Source of the DNA: Mucilaginibacter sp. CSA2-8R
Lineage (GTDB): Bacteria; Bacteroidota; Bacteroidia; Sphingobacteriales; Sphingobacteriaceae
Direction: 5' to 3'
Assembly (NCBI RefSeq): GCF_038806765.1
Contig: NZ_CP152389.1
Span: 5,270,001-5,334,000, forward strand
Length of the DNA stretch: 64,000 nucleotides
Within the stretch, counting starts at the first letter, position 1, and each line of letters starts with the position of its first letter. Below, in pieces: positions 43,010 to 51,895 of the stretch. Both the position numbers and the translations under genes were made by a program. The notes below the pieces were generated by a model, which saw nothing but the letters and a program-made list of their open reading frames with translations, made no database searches and was not told the origin of the DNA.

Positions 43010-44296
43010 TTAAATTCGCTTTTTTAAAGTAAGCACTACCGTTTCAAACACTTTGTTACGGTAAACCTCGATCAAAATATTACGGTTTTCTTTTGATTTC
43101 AACAGGTTATCAATTTCGGTTACTGTCATGCGGCTTACCGGTTTAAAGTTAACCTTGGTAATTTGATCATTAGCTTCAATTCCAGCCTCGTCAGCAGCCG
43201 ATCCTGATTCTACACGGCTTACAATAATATGTTCGTAGTCTTTTCCGCTTGCATAATATTCCATTCCAGACATGTCATGCTCAAACGGCTCTTTAAATCT
43301 CGTGTTAGGCTTAAGATACATCCTCTGGTTTTTATAATCAAACACCAGTAAAAACCTTTTTAAGGTGCCCATTCCTAAACTCCCATCTCGCGGAACAATA
43401 TAATTAACATGTACATTACTGTCCGGAAAAGAGGTGATTACCCCCGTAAACTTATATTTGCCTAAGTACAACTCTCCTACCCGGCTAATATAACCATTAA
43501 CCGGCCCTGTTAAACCTACACCCAAATTAGCTGCAATAACTTTTTTTTGAATGCCTGCATACGGTGGCCAGCTTTCTATAGATAAAGCGTGACCTGCACC
43601 TAAATCAATCAAAAGCTTTTTAGTTGTGTATTTTCCGTTGGGTAGCAGAATTTTAGTTGTAAAGTAAGGTTTGTGCTCTTCAACGCCGATAGGTAAAATA
43701 ATGCCACGTTTTAGAGGTTTAAATTTGCCTGGTTTGGCTACGGTTAACGTACTGTCCATAAAGTTAACTTTTACCGCAAGATTCGAAAAAAACTCATAGC
43801 CCAACAGCCCGTGTATAGGCATCCCGGCATAATTGGACAAGCCAAAATGATCGTCTTTTAATATCGCCGCAGATATATCTTCGCCTATCAGTTTCTGATT
43901 TATCGAAATATTTAAGTGTGCAGTAGCGTAAGCTTCAAAAACAACATCATTGCCAGTCCCATACATTTTTAAAATATGACGGTTATTAATGTTTATAGAG
44001 TCAACCAGGGTAGGGTCAGTAATAATCATCAGTCCTACGCCGGTATCTAAAACAAAATTGAACGGGCCCTTCTGATTGATAAACAAAGGAATAACCACCA
44101 TGTCCCGCACGATCTGAAAACGGACTTTTACCTGTTTTTGGTTTTCGTTGATACTGAATTGCTGAGCACTAACGGCAACAGACAGGGAAAGTATACAGAC
44201 GGATAAAAACAGATATCTGGCGATACATGTTATCCGGTACAATTTAAGTTTATAATTGGTTGAGCTAAAGATACATACTTCTGTATATATCGGCAA
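43010..44296 (-). CDS. Retropepsin-like aspartic protease with PDZ domain
   Basis: A 428-residue exported protein. Two pepsin-like half-sites are seen, FVLDTGVGLM (Asp84) and LLIDLGAGHAL (about 225-235), the second with Leu in place of the usual Thr/Ser of DTG. A PDZ domain follows (about 340-425, VESGSAADEAGIEANDQITKVNF). The hydrophobic signal segment is at about 27-45 (ending SVSA-like VAVSAQ), so the upstream ATG gives an unusually long N-region; a TTG at 44240-44242 (codon 19) would give a normal signal peptide and lies after a TATCTTTA box. The family is common in Bacteroidota, with no known substrate. Confidence 0.85.
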   Translation of the reverse strand: MPIYTEVCIFSSTNYKLKLYRITCIARYLFLSVCILSLSVAVSAQQFSINENQKQVKVRFQIVRDMVVIPLFINQKGPFNFVLDTGVGLMIITDPTLVDSININNRHILKMYGTGNDVVFEAYATAHLNISINQKLIGEDISAAILKDDHFGLSNYAGMPIHGLLGYEFFSNLAVKVNFMDSTLTVAKPGKFKPLKRGIILPIGVEEHKPYFTTKILLPNGKYTTKKLLIDLGAGHALSIESWPPYAGIQKKVIAANLGVGLTGPVNGYISRVGELYLGKYKFTGVITSFPDSNVHVNYIVPRDGSLGMGTLKRFLLVFDYKNQRMYLKPNTRFKEPFEHDMSGMEYYASGKDYEHIIVSRVESGSAADEAGIEANDQITKVNFKPVSRMTVTEIDNLLKSKENRNILIEVYRNKVFETVVLTLKKRI

Positions 44297-44370
44297 TCAC
44301 CAAAGCATTTATGTATTTAATTCAATCAGAATTCATTTAAAATAAAAATATTATAAAATGCTTCACTGCA

Positions 44371-44409
44371 AAATAACAAAAGCGCATTAAAAATGCACTT
44401 TTGTTATTT
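44371..44409 (-). terminator. Terminator after the YihY gene
   Basis: AAATAACAAAAGCGCAT / ATGCACTTTTGTTATTT: 17 bp with one position that is a G-U wobble in the minus-strand RNA and a mismatch in the plus strand. It lies 9 bases after the YihY stop. Confidence 0.75.
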
Positions 44410-44417
44410 AAGAAATA

Positions 44418-45392
44418 TTACCCATCTTTCTTAAATTGCCCCTTAAGTTCCGGATTTTGCGGCGGCAACTGTTTTACATCGTGCTCTATCTCAGTTTGCT
44501 GTATATGTACAGCATAATCAGCAGGTTCTATATGGCTGCAATTAGCTTCGGCATATACCTGTGTAAACTCAGCTCCTATGTAAAGTATGGCCGCAGTATA
44601 GTATATCCACAATAATAGTATAATTACCGATCCAGCAGCACCATAAGCGGAACTTTGGGCCGAATATCTTAAATATAAGCCTATTAAAAACTGTCCCAAC
44701 ATAAAAAGAATAGCGGTAAAAAACGCACCCGAACGCACGTCTTTGAATTTGATTTTTACATCCGGTAAGAACTTAAACACGATTCCAAAAAGGATTGCAA
44801 TAACCAAAAACGATATACCTAAATTTACTAACACGATGAGTTGCTGCGTAATTTCAGGTAAAAAGCGTCCTATACGTTCGCTCACTGCATTTACAACTAC
44901 GTTAACCAGTAAAGAGGCTAATAACAAGAAACCTAAACTAATAATAAGCGAAAACGAAAGGAAGCGATTTTGCAGCATTTTTAACCAACCTTTTTTAGGT
45001 TTAGCTTTTACCCTCCATATCGTGTTGATAGAATCTTGGATTTCTAAAAATATACTGCTTGCACCCAGTAACAGGGTAACAATACCTGATACTAAAGCCA
45101 ACCCGCTTTTACCTGAAAACTGCAGGTTTTTTACGATATCCTGAATTTGCTTGGCAGCTTCTTTACCTACATACTGGTCTATCTGTCCATATAACCTTGC
45201 TGATGCAGCATCAGGTCCTAAAAAGATGCCTGCCAATGAGAGTATCAAGATCAGCAATGGGGCAATAGAGAAAATAGTATAATAGGCCAGGGAGGCACTC
45301 AATTTTAAACCATTATCATCAATAAAACCGGAAAAGGTTGCTACCAAAACTTTCCATAAACTTTTTAAATACTGTTTACTAAATACACTCAT
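44418..45392 (-). CDS. YihY/BrkB family membrane protein
   Basis: A 324-residue inner-membrane protein with six predicted helices. The family signature is GLKLSASLAYYTIFSIAPLLILILSLAG (about 25-52), and WIYYTAAILYIGAEFTQVYAE (about 263-283) closes the domain. The C-terminal 40 residues are soluble and charged. The family was once thought to be RNase BN but that is now discounted; the function is unknown. It is divergent from the histidine phosphatase gene. Confidence 0.92.
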   Translation of the reverse strand: MSVFSKQYLKSLWKVLVATFSGFIDDNGLKLSASLAYYTIFSIAPLLILILSLAGIFLGPDAASARLYGQIDQYVGKEAAKQIQDIVKNLQFSGKSGLALVSGIVTLLLGASSIFLEIQDSINTIWRVKAKPKKGWLKMLQNRFLSFSLIISLGFLLLASLLVNVVVNAVSERIGRFLPEITQQLIVLVNLGISFLVIAILFGIVFKFLPDVKIKFKDVRSGAFFTAILFMLGQFLIGLYLRYSAQSSAYGAAGSVIILLLWIYYTAAILYIGAEFTQVYAEANCSHIEPADYAVHIQQTEIEHDVKQLPPQNPELKGQFKKDG

Positions 45393-45480
45393 ACCAATAG
45401 CAGTAGTTTCTTTAATAAATTACATTTAAACATATTTGTTTTAAACGAAGTAGTTACATTAGTATATAAGCTGTTAACAT

Positions 45481-46035
45481 ATGTTAAAAAGAGTTGTTTC
45501 CTTATTGTGGGCTGTAATGCTGATTGGTACTTTAAACACCTATGCGCAAAAAACTACTATTTGGTTAGTACGCCATGCCGAAAAACACGCAGAAGGAGCC
45601 ATGAGCAACACCGACCCTGATCTAACTGCCGATGGCGGCAAACGCGCTCAGGATTTGGCAGCAGTGCTTAAAAAGCAAAAAATTGATGCAGTTTATAGTA
45701 CCCCATACAAGCGCACCACCAGTACCGGTGAGCCTGCAGCCGCTGCACGTCAATTAAAAATTATTACTTATACAGCTAAAGACTTTAAAACTTTTGCTGC
45801 CGAGGTGTTGCAAAATCAAAAAGGTAAGGAGGTTCTGATCGTAAGTCATTCCAACACCGTTATTCCCCTGGCTAAATCCTTTGGTGCTACCGTCCCCTTT
45901 GAAACCCTTACGGATGGTGATTACGACATGCTGTTCAGGATAGTAGTTGACAAAGACGAAACGGCCAAACTTACCATCAGCCATTACGGAGCACCGCATC
46001 ATACCACCAATATACCAGCAGTGTTTAAACAATAA
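45481..46035 (+). CDS. Exported histidine phosphatase family protein
   Basis: A 184-residue phosphoglycerate-mutase-fold phosphatase. A signal peptide (ending NTYAQ, about 22) precedes the catalytic RHG-type motif WLVRHAEKH (His33). STPYKRTTST supplies the second Arg and VSHSNTVIPL the second catalytic His. The short form resembles SixA, but the signal peptide places it in the periplasm. The substrate is unknown. It converges with ald 11 bases later. Confidence 0.88.
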   Translation: MLKRVVSLLWAVMLIGTLNTYAQKTTIWLVRHAEKHAEGAMSNTDPDLTADGGKRAQDLAAVLKKQKIDAVYSTPYKRTTSTGEPAAAARQLKIITYTAKDFKTFAAEVLQNQKGKEVLIVSHSNTVIPLAKSFGATVPFETLTDGDYDMLFRIVVDKDETAKLTISHYGAPHHTTNIPAVFKQ

Positions 46036-46046
46036 AAAATAAAGCT

Positions 46047-47273
46047 TTAGCGGTTAGACACAATCAGCAAATCGAGATCTTTGCATGGGATGTTAAAACG
46101 TTCGCCCAAATGTTTGTTTGTTAATTGCCCGTGGTAAATATATACCGCATTACGTATCCCTGTTTTTTGCCAGATCACATTGTTTATACCACCATTTTCG
46201 CCGATATCTAATAGGATGGGGGTAAAAATGTTAGTTAGCGCATAAGTAGCGGTACGTGCAACACGCGATGCAATGTTAGGCACACAATAGTGTATTACAT
46301 CGTACTTGCGAAATGTTGGATGTGTATGATTAGTAATTTCTGAGGTTTCGAAACAACCGCCCTGGTCAATGCTCACGTCAATCAATACCGAATTAGGTTT
46401 CATCCGGCTTACCGTGTTTTCGGTAATGATACACGGGCTGCGGCCATCTTCAGTGCGGAGCGCACCAATTACAACATCACAGGTAGTAATGGCTTTTTCT
46501 AACACAATAGGCTGAATGACCGAGGTAAATACCCGGCTGCCAATATTATTTTGTAAGCGGCGTAATTTGTAAATAGATGGGTCGAATACTTTAACTTCGG
46601 CACCTAATGAAATGGCTGTACGTGCAGCATATTCGCCAACGGTACCGGCACCCAAAATTACAATTTCGGTTGGAGGCACTCCGGTAATTCCTCCCAGCAT
46701 CAGGCCCTTGCCGCCAAACACGTTGCTTAAGTACTCGGCAGCAATAGATATTGATGTAGCACCTACAATTTCGCTCATCGCTCTTACCACGCTTAATATG
46801 CCGCCTTCATCACGCAAATGCTCAAATGAAAGAGCAGTAATACGTTTGTTAATCAGCGCATGCAAACATTCAGCTTTTAAAGTAGACGGTTGCAACGTGG
46901 AGATTAAGATTTGCCCTGGCTTCATCAGTTCAATTTCGGCCATGGTGGGTGGCGCTACTTTAATAATGATATCGGCCTCGTAAACCTTTTTGGTATCGTA
47001 AACTATCTGAGCACCCTGCTCACTGTAATGGTTATCCAAAAAATTAGCGGCTTTACCGGCATTGGTTTCCAACAGTACTTCGTGCCCGTTATTTACCAGT
47101 AATGCAACCGAAAGAGGGGTGAGTGTTATCCGGTTTTCCTGAAAAGACGTTTCTCGGGGAATACCGATATAAAGTGTATTTTTTTTACTTTTAGTAGCCA
47201 GCATTGATTCTTGCGGCTGCATCATGGCCTGCTTGGCCACATCAGAAAATCCACTATATAACCCAGAGCTCAT
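46047..47273 (-). CDS. ald: Alanine dehydrogenase
   Basis: A 408-residue NAD-dependent alanine dehydrogenase/PNT family member that interconverts alanine and pyruvate plus ammonia. The N-terminus of the domain is at about 31 (YIGIPRETSFQENRITLTP), the nucleotide-binding loop is VILGAGTVGEYAARTAISLGAEV (about 207-229), and FEHLRDEGGILSVVRAMSEI is conserved. The 30 residues before the domain are an extension. It is the third gene of the porX-tsaE-ald cluster. Confidence 0.9.
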   Translation of the reverse strand: MSSGLYSGFSDVAKQAMMQPQESMLATKSKKNTLYIGIPRETSFQENRITLTPLSVALLVNNGHEVLLETNAGKAANFLDNHYSEQGAQIVYDTKKVYEADIIIKVAPPTMAEIELMKPGQILISTLQPSTLKAECLHALINKRITALSFEHLRDEGGILSVVRAMSEIVGATSISIAAEYLSNVFGGKGLMLGGITGVPPTEIVILGAGTVGEYAARTAISLGAEVKVFDPSIYKLRRLQNNIGSRVFTSVIQPIVLEKAITTCDVVIGALRTEDGRSPCIITENTVSRMKPNSVLIDVSIDQGGCFETSEITNHTHPTFRKYDVIHYCVPNIASRVARTATYALTNIFTPILLDIGENGGINNVIWQKTGIRNAVYIYHGQLTNKHLGERFNIPCKDLDLLIVSNR

Positions 47274-47354
47274 GTATTCAAAATATTAGCCAGCCTGCTT
47301 TAGAAACATCTAAAACGGAATGGTTGAAGGTACGCAAATTTAAAACAATATGTG

Positions 47355-47786
47355 CTAAATACTTTCGAAGGTAAACCGGCGTAACTGCTCGTTGCTAACC
47401 GTAATGCTTACTTTAATAAAGTGTAAAGGCAACAAATCCGGAATCTTTTCCGGCCACTCAATAAAGCAATACTGGTTTGAATAAAAGTATTCTTCATAGC
47501 CCATATCTAACGCTTCGTCCTGCCTTTTAAGGCGGTAAAAATCAAAATGATATATTTTGGAACTATTACCGTTATATTCATTCACAATAGAGAATGTAGG
47601 GCTGGTAACCGGTTCGGTTACACGTAAGCTTTCGCACAGGGTTTTGATAAATGTTGTTTTACCCGCACCCATTTGCCCATAAAACAAAAATATTTTCTGG
47701 CCTTCTGCAAAGTTCAGCAAGGCTTGTGCTACTGACGGAAGCTCAGTTAAAGAAACAATATCTATTGATGTCTGCCTGTTCATCAT
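47355..47786 (-). CDS. tsaE: tRNA threonylcarbamoyladenosine biosynthesis ATPase TsaE
   Basis: P-loop ATPase that works with TsaB/TsaD to make t6A on tRNAs. Walker A is YGQMGAGKTTFIKTL, followed by SPTFSIVNEY and the Walker B-like HFDFYRLK, all standard TsaE motifs; EWPEKI lies near the C-terminus. The start is set at the double ATG at 47781-47786 (143 residues). A longer start at 47810 is in frame but lies inside the 47801-47830 hairpin. It is between porX and ald. Confidence 0.92.
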   Translation of the reverse strand: MMNRQTSIDIVSLTELPSVAQALLNFAEGQKIFLFYGQMGAGKTTFIKTLCESLRVTEPVTSPTFSIVNEYNGNSSKIYHFDFYRLKRQDEALDMGYEEYFYSNQYCFIEWPEKIPDLLPLHFIKVSITVSNEQLRRFTFESI

Positions 47787-47800
47787 ATCCTCAATAATAC

Positions 47801-47830
47801 AATATGCCACCTTGTTTAAGGTGGCATATT
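47801..47830 (-). terminator. Hairpin between porX and tsaE
   Basis: Perfect 13-bp stem AATATGCCACCTT / AAGGTGGCATATT with a 4-base loop. It lies 35 bases after the porX stop. The following minus-strand sequence (GUAUUAUUGAG) is only weakly U-rich, so termination may be partial. Confidence 0.65.
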
Positions 47831-47864
47831 GCTGTTTATTTAATACAAAAATAAACGAATTGCT

Positions 47865-49415
47865 TTATTTTACACCATAGGTAATTACCGGTATAATCAT
47901 TTCTTCGAGCGATATACCACCATGCTGAAACGTTTCATTATAAAAGTTCACAAAATGGTTGTAGTTGTTCGGGTATACAAAATAGCTATCCTCTTTAGCA
48001 AAGGCAAAACTACTGCTCACATGTAACTTAGGCAGCATGGCATCATGCGGGTTACGGATATGAAACACCTCTTTAGCATTAAAATTAAGGTTTTTACCTT
48101 GTTTGTAACGCAGGTTAGTATTGGTGTTTTTATCGCCGATAATTTTACTCGGATTTTTCACTTTAATAGTACCATGGTCGGTAGTAATAATCACCTTCAC
48201 TTGCTTTTGAGATAAAAACTTAAGCAAATCTAACAAAGGCGAATGCTCAAACCACGATAAGGTAAGCGAACGGTAAGCAGCATCATCACTGGCTAATTCC
48301 CTGATCATTTGCATATCGGTACGGGCATGCGACAGCATATCCACAAAGTTATACACCACCACGTTCAGATCGTTGTTCATCAGGTTGTTCACCGAATCAT
48401 TCAACGCACGTCCTTCGTCAATATTTAATATTTTATTGTAAGAGAACTTGCAGTCTTTACGTAACACCCGTTTAATCTGATCAGCCAGAAACGCTTCTTC
48501 GTGCAGGTTTTTACCGCCTTCATCTTCATCATTTTGCCACATGCCCGGAAAGCGTTTTTCCATATCCAAAGGCATCAGGCCGGCAAATATGGCATTACGT
48601 GCATATTGAGTAGCTGTGGGCAAAATGCTGTAATAGGTTTCTTCTTCTTCTAACCTGAAATATTCTGAAATAATAGGGTTAATAATCTTAAACTGATCAT
48701 AACGCAGATTGTCAATCAGGATAAAAAATACCGGGGTATTATCAAGCTTCGGAAATACTTTCTTTTTAAACAGCTGATGTGAAAGTATCGGAGAACTATC
48801 CGGATTTTTTAACCAATTGAGGTAATTCTTTTCTATAAACTTGCAAAACTGCACATTAGCTTCAGCTTTCTGCAATGTTAATATTTCGTGCATACCGGCA
48901 TCTTCCAGCCGCTCCAGCTCCAATTCCCAGTAAATCAATTTTTTGTATACATCTACCCATTCCTGGTAGCTCAGGTTATCGTTCAGGGTCATGCCCAGCG
49001 TACGGAAATCTTGTTGGTAAGCCATGGTGGTTTTTTCAGTCACCAGGCGCTTATTTTCAGTGAGCTTCTTAATGGTCAGTAAAATCTGTTTGGGATTTAC
49101 CGGTTTAATGAGGTAATCGTCAATTTTAGACCCAATGGCATCTTCCATCATCGGCTCTTCCTCATTTTTAGTAATCAGTACAATAGGCACATCAGCATTA
49201 ATAGCTTTGATTTGAGTCAGTGTTTCCAGTCCGGTAAGGCCCGGCATATTTTCATCTAAAAAAACCAGGTCATAATAATCGTTCCTGAATAATTCAAGCG
49301 CATCGGAGCCGTTAGTAGCCGTTTTTACTTTATAGCCTTTTTCGGTTAAAAATAATATATGGGGTTTCAGTAAATCTATTTCGTCGTCGGCCCAAAGTAT
49401 GGTAGTTTCTTGCAT
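47865..49415 (-). CDS. porX: Type IX secretion regulator PorX (receiver plus PglZ/alkaline phosphatase-like domain)
   Basis: A 516-residue two-domain regulator. The receiver (1-120) has Asp10-Asp11, phospho-acceptor Asp54 (FLDENMPG) and Lys at about 107 (YLIKPVNP). The rest (about 200-516) is a PglZ/alkaline phosphatase-superfamily domain with FILIDNLRYDQF, PTATQYARNAIFAGLMP and ITTDHGTIKV. In Porphyromonas PorX with PorY controls T9SS genes and cleaves cyclic or linear oligonucleotides in vitro. It is the first gene of porX-tsaE-ald, a gene order often kept in Bacteroidota. Confidence 0.94.
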   Translation of the reverse strand: MQETTILWADDEIDLLKPHILFLTEKGYKVKTATNGSDALELFRNDYYDLVFLDENMPGLTGLETLTQIKAINADVPIVLITKNEEEPMMEDAIGSKIDDYLIKPVNPKQILLTIKKLTENKRLVTEKTTMAYQQDFRTLGMTLNDNLSYQEWVDVYKKLIYWELELERLEDAGMHEILTLQKAEANVQFCKFIEKNYLNWLKNPDSSPILSHQLFKKKVFPKLDNTPVFFILIDNLRYDQFKIINPIISEYFRLEEEETYYSILPTATQYARNAIFAGLMPLDMEKRFPGMWQNDEDEGGKNLHEEAFLADQIKRVLRKDCKFSYNKILNIDEGRALNDSVNNLMNNDLNVVVYNFVDMLSHARTDMQMIRELASDDAAYRSLTLSWFEHSPLLDLLKFLSQKQVKVIITTDHGTIKVKNPSKIIGDKNTNTNLRYKQGKNLNFNAKEVFHIRNPHDAMLPKLHVSSSFAFAKEDSYFVYPNNYNHFVNFYNETFQHGGISLEEMIIPVITYGVK

Positions 49416-49558
49416 TCTATGATAAATATGTTGGGTTTATAACTTATATGTGTAGGTTTTGTTGTTATTTATATAGTTCTCTTAACAAAAAATAACATTT
49501 CATTTGTTGGTAGATAGCAGTAATTTAACACTTTTGCAAAATTATACAGCAACTAAGC

Positions 49559-50785
49559 TTGAACAAGAAAAAAATAATAAACGATCCTGTTTACGGGTTT
49601 ATTAACATTCCTACCGATTTGGTGTTCGATTTGATGGAGCACCCTTACTTTCAGCGTTTACGGTATATTAAGCAATTAGGCATGACGCACCTGGTTTATC
49701 CAGGCGCGCTGCATACCCGTTTCCATCATGCCTTGGGTGCTATGCACCTGATGCAACTGGCGGTCAAAACACTTTGCGATAAAGGCCACAATATTACCGC
49801 CGAAGAAGAAGAATCGGTAATGATTGCCATACTGCTGCATGATATTGGCCATGGCCCGTTTTCGCATGCGCTCGAAAAACATATTGTGCAGGGTATTGAC
49901 CATGAAGATATTTCGACACTGCTCATGAACAAGCTTAATGAGCGCTTTGGCGGTTTTTTAGATATGGCTATTGAGATATTTAATGATACCTATCCTAAAA
50001 AATTTCTTTACCAACTGGTATCCAGTCAGCTGGATATGGACCGCCTTGACTACCTGAACCGCGACAGCTTTTATACCGGAGTATCTGAAGGCATAATCAG
50101 TTCAGAACGTATTATCAAAATGCTGAACGTAGTAGATGACGCCATTGTGGTGGAAGAAAAAGGTATTTATTCTATCGAAAAATTTTTGGTGGCCCGCCGC
50201 CTTATGTACTGGCAGGTGTATTTACACAAAACCGTTACCTCGGGCGAGCAGATGCTGGGCAAAATATTACAGCGCGCCAGATTGCTCTCTTTACAAGGGC
50301 ATGAATTATTTTCGACAACGGCATTAAAACATTTTCTGCAAAAAAACATCTCAAAAGAACAGTTCATCAACGAAGACCATCATATCGAAACCTTTACCTG
50401 CCTTGATGATACAGATATTATGGCAGCGGTTAAAGTGTGGATTGGTCATCCGGACAAAGTTCTTTCTAAATTATGCCAAAGCTTTATTCAGCGCCGCTTG
50501 TACCAGGTTGATATTACCAACACCAAACCTGATGCTGTGCGGGTGGATGAATTAAGACAAAAAGCAATGAAATTTTACAACGTTAGTTTCGAAGACGCCG
50601 GATACTTCGTATTTACTGATGTGATTAGTAATAATGCCTATAAAGTAGGGGATGCCAACATCAAAATACTGATGAAAGGCGGCGCCATTAAAGATATTAC
50701 AACTGCAAGTGATAACTCGAATTTGGAAGCTTTAGCTAAAACTGTAGAAAAATATATATTTTGCTATACTAAAGACCTGATATAA
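49559..50785 (+). CDS. HD domain phosphohydrolase (dNTPase-like)
   Basis: A 408-residue HD-superfamily protein similar to SAMHD1/dGTPase-type enzymes. Metal ligands are in RFHHALGAMHLM (first His) and ILLHDIGHGPFSHALE (the HD pair); LDMDRLDYLNRDSFYTG provides the last Asp and the family-specific Tyr. It starts with TTG, as the conserved KIINDPVYGFI begins only a few codons later and no ATG is near. It lies just before lpxD, an order often seen in Bacteroidota; whether it acts on nucleotides is inferred. Confidence 0.9.
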   Translation: MNKKKIINDPVYGFINIPTDLVFDLMEHPYFQRLRYIKQLGMTHLVYPGALHTRFHHALGAMHLMQLAVKTLCDKGHNITAEEEESVMIAILLHDIGHGPFSHALEKHIVQGIDHEDISTLLMNKLNERFGGFLDMAIEIFNDTYPKKFLYQLVSSQLDMDRLDYLNRDSFYTGVSEGIISSERIIKMLNVVDDAIVVEEKGIYSIEKFLVARRLMYWQVYLHKTVTSGEQMLGKILQRARLLSLQGHELFSTTALKHFLQKNISKEQFINEDHHIETFTCLDDTDIMAAVKVWIGHPDKVLSKLCQSFIQRRLYQVDITNTKPDAVRVDELRQKAMKFYNVSFEDAGYFVFTDVISNNAYKVGDANIKILMKGGAIKDITTASDNSNLEALAKTVEKYIFCYTKDLI

Positions 50786-50807
50786 CCTGTTAACACTGTG
50801 TTTATAA

Positions 50808-50838
50808 TTTGTTGCTTAACTTTTAACCTTTAAATTTG
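50808..50838 (+). promoter_or_regulatory. Promoter of the lpx operon
   Basis: TTTG (50808-50811), 19 bases, then TAAATTTG (50831-50838), a full match to the Bacteroidota -33/-7 pattern. The ATG of lpxD follows after only 4 bases, so the mRNA is probably leaderless. Confidence 0.75.
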
Positions 50839-50842
50839 TCCG

Positions 50843-51895
50843 ATGCAATTTACTGCTCAGGAAATAGGTTTGATGCTGAACGGAACCGTTGAGGGTAACC
50901 CTGAGGTTATTGTCAATACGCTGGCCAAAATTGAAGAAGCCCGGGAGGGTGCGCTGTCATTTTTGGCTAACCCCAAATACGAGCAGTTCTTATATAGCAC
51001 CCAAGCTTCGGTAGTTATTGTGAATGAATTACTTACAATAACAGAACCTGTTACTGCTACGTTAATCCGTGTTAAGGATGCTTACCATTCATTTTCCATC
51101 CTTCTGGAAAAATATAATACCCTTAAGCTTAATAAAACGGGCATCGAGCAACCCAGCTATATTGATGCTGCCGCTTCGGTTGGCCATAATAATTACATTG
51201 GGGCTTTTGCTTATCTTGGTAATAAGGCCAAAACGGGCAATAACTGCAAAATTTATCCCAATTGTTATGTTGGCGATAACGTAACTTTAGGTGATAATGT
51301 AACCCTTTTTGCAGGCGTAAAAATTTATGCTGATTGTGTAATAGGTAACAATGTAGTAATACATGCGGGTGCCGTAATAGGCAGCGACGGGTTTGGATTT
51401 GCCCCAACATCATCAGGTACTTACAGCAAAGTAAGCCAGATTGGTAATGTAGTGATTGAAGATGATGTGGAAGTTGGCGCCAATACCACTATTGACCGTG
51501 CTACCATGGGGTCGACCGTAATACATAAAGGGGTAAAGCTTGATAATCTTATACAAATAGCGCACAATGCCGAGATTGGCAGCCATACTGTAATTGCTGC
51601 ACAAACAGGAATATCAGGCAGTACCAAAATTGGCGAGCGCGTTATTATGGGCGGCCAGGTAGGCGTTGCAGGGCACATTACTATTGCAAAAGGATCGCAA
51701 ATACAAGCACAAAGCGGAATAAACCGCAGTATTGTTGAAGAAGGAAAGAAATGGGGGGGCATGATTGTGCAGCCCTATCAAGGCTTTTTACGTTCGCAGT
51801 TAATTGTACACCAGTTGCCCGAGCTTAAAAGACAAATAGAAGATTTAGAAAAAACCATTGCTGAGCTGCGTAACAAGCAAGAAATCATTCACTGA
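50843..51895 (+). CDS. lpxD: UDP-3-O-(3-hydroxyacyl)glucosamine N-acyltransferase
   Basis: Third step of lipid A synthesis. The 350-residue protein has an N-terminal uridine-binding domain (about 1-100), a left-handed beta-helix of hexapeptide repeats (about 105-315) and a C-terminal helix. The catalytic His is in IQIAHNAEIG (about 245), and IGSDGFGFAP and TTIDRATMGSTVI are conserved. Its stop overlaps the next start (TGATG). The first gene after a full promoter match. Confidence 0.96.
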   Translation: MQFTAQEIGLMLNGTVEGNPEVIVNTLAKIEEAREGALSFLANPKYEQFLYSTQASVVIVNELLTITEPVTATLIRVKDAYHSFSILLEKYNTLKLNKTGIEQPSYIDAAASVGHNNYIGAFAYLGNKAKTGNNCKIYPNCYVGDNVTLGDNVTLFAGVKIYADCVIGNNVVIHAGAVIGSDGFGFAPTSSGTYSKVSQIGNVVIEDDVEVGANTTIDRATMGSTVIHKGVKLDNLIQIAHNAEIGSHTVIAAQTGISGSTKIGERVIMGGQVGVAGHITIAKGSQIQAQSGINRSIVEEGKKWGGMIVQPYQGFLRSQLIVHQLPELKRQIEDLEKTIAELRNKQEIIH

